In this document: piece by piece, positions 60,072 through 64,000 of the stretch
Position numbering within the stretch: position 1 is the stretch's first letter
How the letters are laid out: each line of letters starts with the position of its first letter
Source: VXPQ01 sp965116435
GTDB taxonomy: Bacteria > Bacteroidota > Rhodothermia > Rhodothermales > VXPQ01
Direction: 5' to 3'
Assembly (NCBI GenBank): GCA_965116435.1
Contig: OZ220686.1
Location: forward strand, 310,001-374,000
Length of the DNA: 64,000 bases
Notes under the pieces: generated by a model
Database searches by the model: none
Seen by the model: the letters and a program-made list of their open reading frames with translations, nothing else
Told to the model about the DNA's origin: nothing
Made by a program: the position numbers and the translations under genes

Positions 60072-62777
60072 CTACCGTAGCAGCGTCATTTTCCTCGTGA
60101 GCGTTTCTCCGTTCGCCTGGAGTCGATAGACGTACAGGCCCGACGGCAGGCTGTCCGCGTCGAAGCGTACGGTATGCGTTCCTGCCGGGCACACCCCGTC
60201 TACGAGGACGCCTACGCTGCGCCCGGTGGCGTCGAATACTTCCAGGCGGACGTGTTGGGGGGCGGGAAGCTCGTATTCTATCGCCGTCGAGGGGTTGAAC
60301 GGGTTCGGGTAGTTCTGGCCCAGCGCAAACGCATCCGGGAGTTCCCCTTCGGGAGATTCTATCGACGTTACGTTTTCATCTTCCGAGATGATCACGTCCA
60401 CAGATGCGGGCGTCCCTCTCGAAAAACCGGCGGGCAAGGCTCCGAACGTTACCGTGAACGTTTCGTCCTCCATGTCGTCGTCCTTTGTGGTGAGGATCCA
60501 GTCCGTTCCGAAGGGTTCGTTTGCGTCTATGACGATGGTTGCGAGGGCCACGTAGTCGCCTGTTTCGCCGTCGTTTGTGGTGAAGACGAGGGGCAAGGTC
60601 ACCACGCTGGGTACGGTATGCGCCAGTTCGGCGTGGATGGTGGCTCTTCTGCCTTCGTAGATGGGGTTCGGGTACACAGCCAGCGTAATCTGGGTCGGGT
60701 CGTTGCCGCCACCGGGGTCGCCGCCACCGGGGTTTCCTCCGCCCGGGTTTCCACCACCGCCGCCCGAATCATCGTCGTTCACCGTCACTGTCGCGGAGTT
60801 GGCGCTGCCCACCGTGTAGCCATTGCCGTTTTTCAGCGTTACCGTCACCGAGCCGTTCGCCTCATCCGCGTTGTCGTCCTCGGTGGAGATGGCGACGGTT
60901 GTGCTGGCTGCGGAGATGCTCCGCGTCTTGTCGCCAAGTTGGCCGGACGCCAAGAACGTTCCGCTTTGCGAGACCGTGTAGGCGACCGTGATGCTGCTAC
61001 CCGGCGCAGGGTTCGACGAAATGGTGAACGAAGCATCGCCGCCCTCGGTCACCGCCGACCCACCGGTGATGGTTAGCTCCGGCGTCGCTGTAGCCCGATC
61101 GTTGTCCGTAATCGTCAGCGTGTGCATAGCTCTCGTCGTGCCGACATTGTAGCCCGTGCCGCTACCCAGCGTCAAAATAACCGTCTCGCTGCCTTCCACC
61201 ACGCTGTCGTCCGTGATGGCGACCGGAATGCTCGCCGTGCCCGAAGTCCCAACGGTGATTGAGCCGCTATTACTACTCACCCCGTTGATAGAATAATCCG
61301 TCCCGCGCGTGGCGCCGCCGGAGAGCATGTAGTTCACCGTAACGTTCCCACTTGGCGCAGGGCTGAGATTCACCGCGACGTTTTGTGTCCCGCCGCCCTC
61401 CGCCGCGCTCGAAGCGGACGCCCCGAAGTTCGCTTCGGGCGTACTTGGCGCATCGTCGTCCGTCACCGTCACCGTCACGCTGGGGATAGAGAACGTCGTC
61501 AACGCCGCCGGACGGTACTTCTGGCCGTCCCCGTCGCCCGCCTCGATCGTGTGCGTGATCGTACGGGTGCGCTCGCCGCCCGTATTCACGATGTGGTCGT
61601 TCTGGCCCGTGATCGTCACCGTCTGCGCCGTGCTCCAGTTGCTTGTCGTGAACGTCAGCGTATCTTTTGCCTTCGGCTTCGCATTCCCGCCGGGACCGTC
61701 CACGAACGCTGCGCCTCCGGCGGTCACGGTGATGATCACTTGCCCCGCAGGCCGCGTGTCCAGGCCCACGGTGTAGGTCGCCGTGCCTCCGTTCTCCGCG
61801 ACCGTGCGGGCGCTCTGCGATACGGTCACTCCCGCCGTGTCGTTGTCGTTCACGGTCACCGTCGCGGAGTTCGCGGTGCCCACCGTATAGCCCGTGCCCG
61901 CGTTTACGGTCACCGTCACGCTGCCGTTGTTCTCGTCCGTATCGTCGTCCACGGTGGAGACGGAGTGGGTAGCGGAGCCGGACGTGGGTACGGAAACCGT
62001 CTTGCTGCTGCCGATCAATCCAGAGGTTGCGAAGTTGCCGCTCTCGCTCACGGTCAGTTTGACGGTGAGGGCCGAGGCCGGCGCAGGGCTTGCCGTCACC
62101 GTGAAGCTGGCATCCGCGCCCTCGGTCACGGAAGACGATCCCCCCGCAATAGTGACCTCCGGGAGGGTTACGGTGTCGTCGTCAAGGATCGTGTGGGTAT
62201 GGGTCGATGTGCCGAGGGTGACATCCGAACGGGCGTTGCCGAGAAAGGATAGCGTTGCGATCACCGTCTCGTCGGACTCAACGTCGGTGTCGCCCCGCAC
62301 CTGGATGGCTATGTGAGGATAATCAAGGCTGGAAAAAGCATCCGCTCCCAATGATGCCTTTTCGCAGGTGCTTGCACGGGGGCTGTTGGACAATATCGTT
62401 CGGTAGTCTGCGCCTGGGGTGCCCCAACCACCTTGACCATCATCTTGCGTATTGATGGTCGCCGTGCCACTGAAACAGATCTCAAAAGGCACAGTACCTG
62501 GTACCTGCTTTGACAGGGTCACCGTGTAGGCAAGGCTCCTTATACCCGAATCCCCTTCGTTCGCGTCCGCAGGTCCACTGATAGACAGGGTGGCGGCCTG
62601 CGCGGCGGCCTCGTAGACCGGTCCCCATACCATACACAGCGCGGCCAGCCACGCTATCCATAGAATGCGGCGACAGGAAAGGGCGCGCCGCGCCGCCGAA
62701 GCAGCGCCTGATTTACAAGATAGCCCCCCCCCCCTCACGTTCGAGGAATCATTCTCCCGAAGAAACGAAGAAATCAT
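60072..62777 (-). CDS. Calx-beta surface protein D with T9SS sorting tail
   Basis: 901 aa from the ATG at 62777. Fifteen residues precede a C11 tract on the plus strand (62724-62734; G11 in coding sense, NVRGGGLS), then a signal peptide (RILWIAWLAALCMVWGPVYEAAA) and several Calx-beta-like domains (SFTVTASPAP, NNGSVTVTVNAGTGY, ETVILTLGSGTGYN). A Gly/Asn/Asp-rich linker (GGGNPGGGNPGGGDPGGGND) precedes the last domain and the tail FALGQNYPNPFNPSTAIEYE ending KMTLLR. Secreted and surface-anchored by inference. Confidence 0.87.
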   Translation of the reverse strand: MISSFLRENDSSNVRGGGLSCKSGAASAARRALSCRRILWIAWLAALCMVWGPVYEAAAQAATLSISGPADANEGDSGIRSLAYTVTLSKQVPGTVPFEICFSGTATINTQDDGQGGWGTPGADYRTILSNSPRASTCEKASLGADAFSSLDYPHIAIQVRGDTDVESDETVIATLSFLGNARSDVTLGTSTHTHTILDDDTVTLPEVTIAGGSSSVTEGADASFTVTASPAPASALTVKLTVSESGNFATSGLIGSSKTVSVPTSGSATHSVSTVDDDTDENNGSVTVTVNAGTGYTVGTANSATVTVNDNDTAGVTVSQSARTVAENGGTATYTVGLDTRPAGQVIITVTAGGAAFVDGPGGNAKPKAKDTLTFTTSNWSTAQTVTITGQNDHIVNTGGERTRTITHTIEAGDGDGQKYRPAALTTFSIPSVTVTVTDDDAPSTPEANFGASASSAAEGGGTQNVAVNLSPAPSGNVTVNYMLSGGATRGTDYSINGVSSNSGSITVGTSGTASIPVAITDDSVVEGSETVILTLGSGTGYNVGTTRAMHTLTITDNDRATATPELTITGGSAVTEGGDASFTISSNPAPGSSITVAYTVSQSGTFLASGQLGDKTRSISAASTTVAISTEDDNADEANGSVTVTLKNGNGYTVGSANSATVTVNDDDSGGGGGNPGGGNPGGGDPGGGNDPTQITLAVYPNPIYEGRRATIHAELAHTVPSVVTLPLVFTTNDGETGDYVALATIVIDANEPFGTDWILTTKDDDMEDETFTVTFGALPAGFSRGTPASVDVIISEDENVTSIESPEGELPDAFALGQNYPNPFNPSTAIEYELPAPQHVRLEVFDATGRSVGVLVDGVCPAGTHTVRFDADSLPSGLYVYRLQANGETLTRKMTLLR
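62724..62734 (+). repeat. C11 tract near the 5' end of surface protein D
   Basis: Eleven C on the plus strand (G11 in coding sense) between the ATG at 62777 and the signal peptide. In frame at the present length (ON). The left flank TTTACAAGATAG and right TCACG resemble those of the tracts at 57352 and 19857. Confidence 0.85.
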
Positions 62778-62880
62778 GCTGTCCTCTGGTTTTGTTCAAC
62801 GTATCCTTGTATTCAACATAACCTGCATGCGTAATAATATACGATGCGCCCCACCATTTTTTCAAGAGGAAGTATGTCGC

Positions 62881-63585
62881 TTAAACCCGCCCTTCCAGAT
62901 ACGCCTTGCGGGTCTTTTCATCAAAGCGTTCGATGGCGTAGCGGAGCATGGTTCGAGGCATGTTGCGGTAATGGCGGCGCAGAAAGGCTTCTTCGGCAGC
63001 GCGGTCCTGTTTTCCCACTTCGCGCAACATCCACCCTACGGCCTTGTGAATGAGGTCCTCCTTGTCGTTCAGCAGTTGTTCGGCCATCAGAAGAAATTCG
63101 TCGAAGCCGCCCCGTTTGATATACCAGTAGGCGGCGATTACCGCAATGCGGCGCTTCCACAGGCTTGCGTCGCGGACCCACTCGAAAAGCAGGTCCTTCT
63201 TTCCTGCCTCCAGATGCGCTCCGACGATCTTGTGCGCAGAGGCATCGACCAGATCCCAGTTGTTGACGTACTCGACCCGTTTCAGATAGAGATCGAACAT
63301 CGCTTGCTTTTGCGCGGCGTCTCCGCGTTCGTATCGCCGGATTATCATAAAGAGCGCGCAAAGCCGGTCTTCATGCCACGGGGATATGAGCAATTCTTCC
63401 ACTGCGGACATATCCGCCGCGTCGCAGGCCCGGGCCAGTTTGCGAAGCGCCGGAACGCGAATGCCCCGGAACTGGTCCCCTTCTCCATATTCGCCGGGCC
63501 CGGTTCGGAAAAAACGCGCGGAATGGGCCGCAATGTCGGGATTGCCCAGCGCCTTGAGGCGAGCCTGTATGTCTGTCCGGGTCAT
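62881..63585 (-). CDS. DNA alkylation repair protein, AlkD-like
   Basis: About 234 aa from the ATG at 63585 (MTRTDIQARLKALG). HEAT-like repeat DNA glycosylase that excises alkylated bases. Motifs: GEGDQFRGIRVPALRKLAR, EELLISPWHEDRLCALFMII, NNWDLVDASAHKIVGA with the catalytic Asp region, SLWKRRIAVIAAYWYIKRG, LIHKAVGWMLREVGK and MPRTMLRYAIERF. The longer upstream frame to 63675 lacks similarity. A housekeeping-type gene between two surface-protein loci. Confidence 0.92.
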   Translation of the reverse strand: MTRTDIQARLKALGNPDIAAHSARFFRTGPGEYGEGDQFRGIRVPALRKLARACDAADMSAVEELLISPWHEDRLCALFMIIRRYERGDAAQKQAMFDLYLKRVEYVNNWDLVDASAHKIVGAHLEAGKKDLLFEWVRDASLWKRRIAVIAAYWYIKRGGFDEFLLMAEQLLNDKEDLIHKAVGWMLREVGKQDRAAEEAFLRRHYRNMPRTMLRYAIERFDEKTRKAYLEGRV

Positions 63586-63724
63586 GAGGGCGTTCGGGGG
63601 AGGCGTTACAATACGAACGGATGGGGACTCCGTGCGAGTACAAGAATCCGCCCTAAAATACGGTTTTTCGGCCACAGCGGCGCGCCTGGGGGAAATAGTT
63701 CGAGGGCGGACCGCTTCCTTCGCC

Positions 63725-63805
63725 CTACCGCAGCAACGTCATTTTCCGTGTCAGCGTTTCTCCGTTCGCCTGGAGCCGATAGACGTACAGGCCGGAAGGC
63801 AGGTT
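63725..63805 (-). pseudogene. Remnant of a T9SS sorting-tail coding end
   Basis: On the minus strand this codes NLPSGLYVYRLQANGETLTR and KMTLLR with a stop (63725-63727), the end of a surface-protein tail, but upstream the similarity breaks off at 63806. The intact tail of the next gene starts 27 bp further right. It is a duplicated fragment left by recombination between surface genes. Confidence 0.8.
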
Positions 63806-63831
63806 ATTCTATGCTGCCACTTCTCCCCAAC

Positions 63832-64000
63832 CTACCGCAACAGCGTCATTTTCCTGGTGCGCGTTTCGCCGTTCGCCTGGAGGCGATAGACGTACAGGCC
63901 CGAGGGCAGGTTGTCCGCGTCGAAGCGTACGGAATGCGTTCCTGCCGGGCGGATCCCGTCTACGAGGACGCCTACGCTGCGCCCGGTGGCGTCGAACACT
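63832..64000 (-). CDS. C-terminal end of another T9SS surface protein (partial)
   Basis: Minus-strand frame with stop at 63832-63834, coding ...VFDATGRSVGVLVDGIRPAG, THSVRFDADNLPSGLYVYRL and QANGETRTRKMTLLR. Closely similar at DNA level to the end of surface protein D. The 5' part lies outside the window, so only the sorting tail is seen. Confidence 0.85.
   Translation of the reverse strand, partial: VFDATGRSVGVLVDGIRPAGTHSVRFDADNLPSGLYVYRLQANGETRTRKMTLLR

Noticed and set aside
1..64000. tRNA or rRNA genes
   Set aside because: I looked in the gaps and next to the integrase for cloverleaf-like sequence and found none that I could support; a covariance search would settle it.

Overview
The window looks like a chromosome segment from a GC-rich member of the Rhodothermota/Balneolota/Bacteroidota lineage. 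The support is a set of very large Calx-beta surface proteins ending in a type IX secretion (T9SS type A) sorting tail with the NYPNPFNP motif, an ileS - TraR/DksA-like - lspA gene order, and Bacteroidota-style IleRS, DksA-like and DUF2335 proteins. This assignment is inference; no rRNA gene is present.

Layout. 1-18.3 kb is mostly housekeeping: a divergent SGNH esterase and a YbbA/YbbP-type ABC exporter, a YggS-like PLP protein, a DivIVA-like coiled coil, purine nucleoside phosphorylase, ileS, a DksA-like protein, lspA, lepA, a hypothetical exported protein, lepB, then on the minus strand an L,D-transpeptidase, a TrkA-type K+ channel and a small conserved protein. 18.4-33 kb is a surface-protein region: a DUF2335 protein, a 32-bp minisatellite and three consecutive Calx-beta/T9SS proteins. 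33-39.5 kb has two unknown ORFs, an orphan UgpC-type ATPase, a DinB-like protein, a Tat-exported asparaginase and an AAA-ATPase/PIN-like pair that looks like an acquired defence module. 39.5-50.9 kb has a GlnRS-YqeY fusion, a glycosyltransferase, an RsbW-like kinase, an unusual membrane glycosyltransferase-methyltransferase fusion, a TetR regulator with a set of regularly spaced operators, an exported unknown protein and miaA. 51.1-60.1 kb is an accessory island with a tyrosine recombinase, a membrane protein, a type III-like restriction enzyme, its methyltransferase, a TIR-like effector and two small unknown genes. The window ends with another Calx-beta protein, an AlkD-like protein and the sorting tail of yet another surface protein.

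Main discovery. Six homopolymeric G/C tracts of 10-14 nt lie inside ORFs. One, a C14 tract in the methyltransferase gene, puts that gene out of frame: the downstream part continues in another frame and would be restored by C12 or C15. The stop codon of the restored frame overlaps the ATG of a TIR-like gene. The segment therefore reads as a phase-variable restriction-modification plus TIR defence island. Three further tracts lie between the start codon and the signal peptide of Calx-beta surface proteins, one lies in the linker of the glycosyltransferase-methyltransferase fusion, and one in a small membrane protein. Several tracts share flanking sequence. The window also carries a roughly 255-bp dispersed element with terminal and nested internal inverted repeats, a 142-bp tandem hairpin array, and duplicated remnants of sorting-tail coding sequence.
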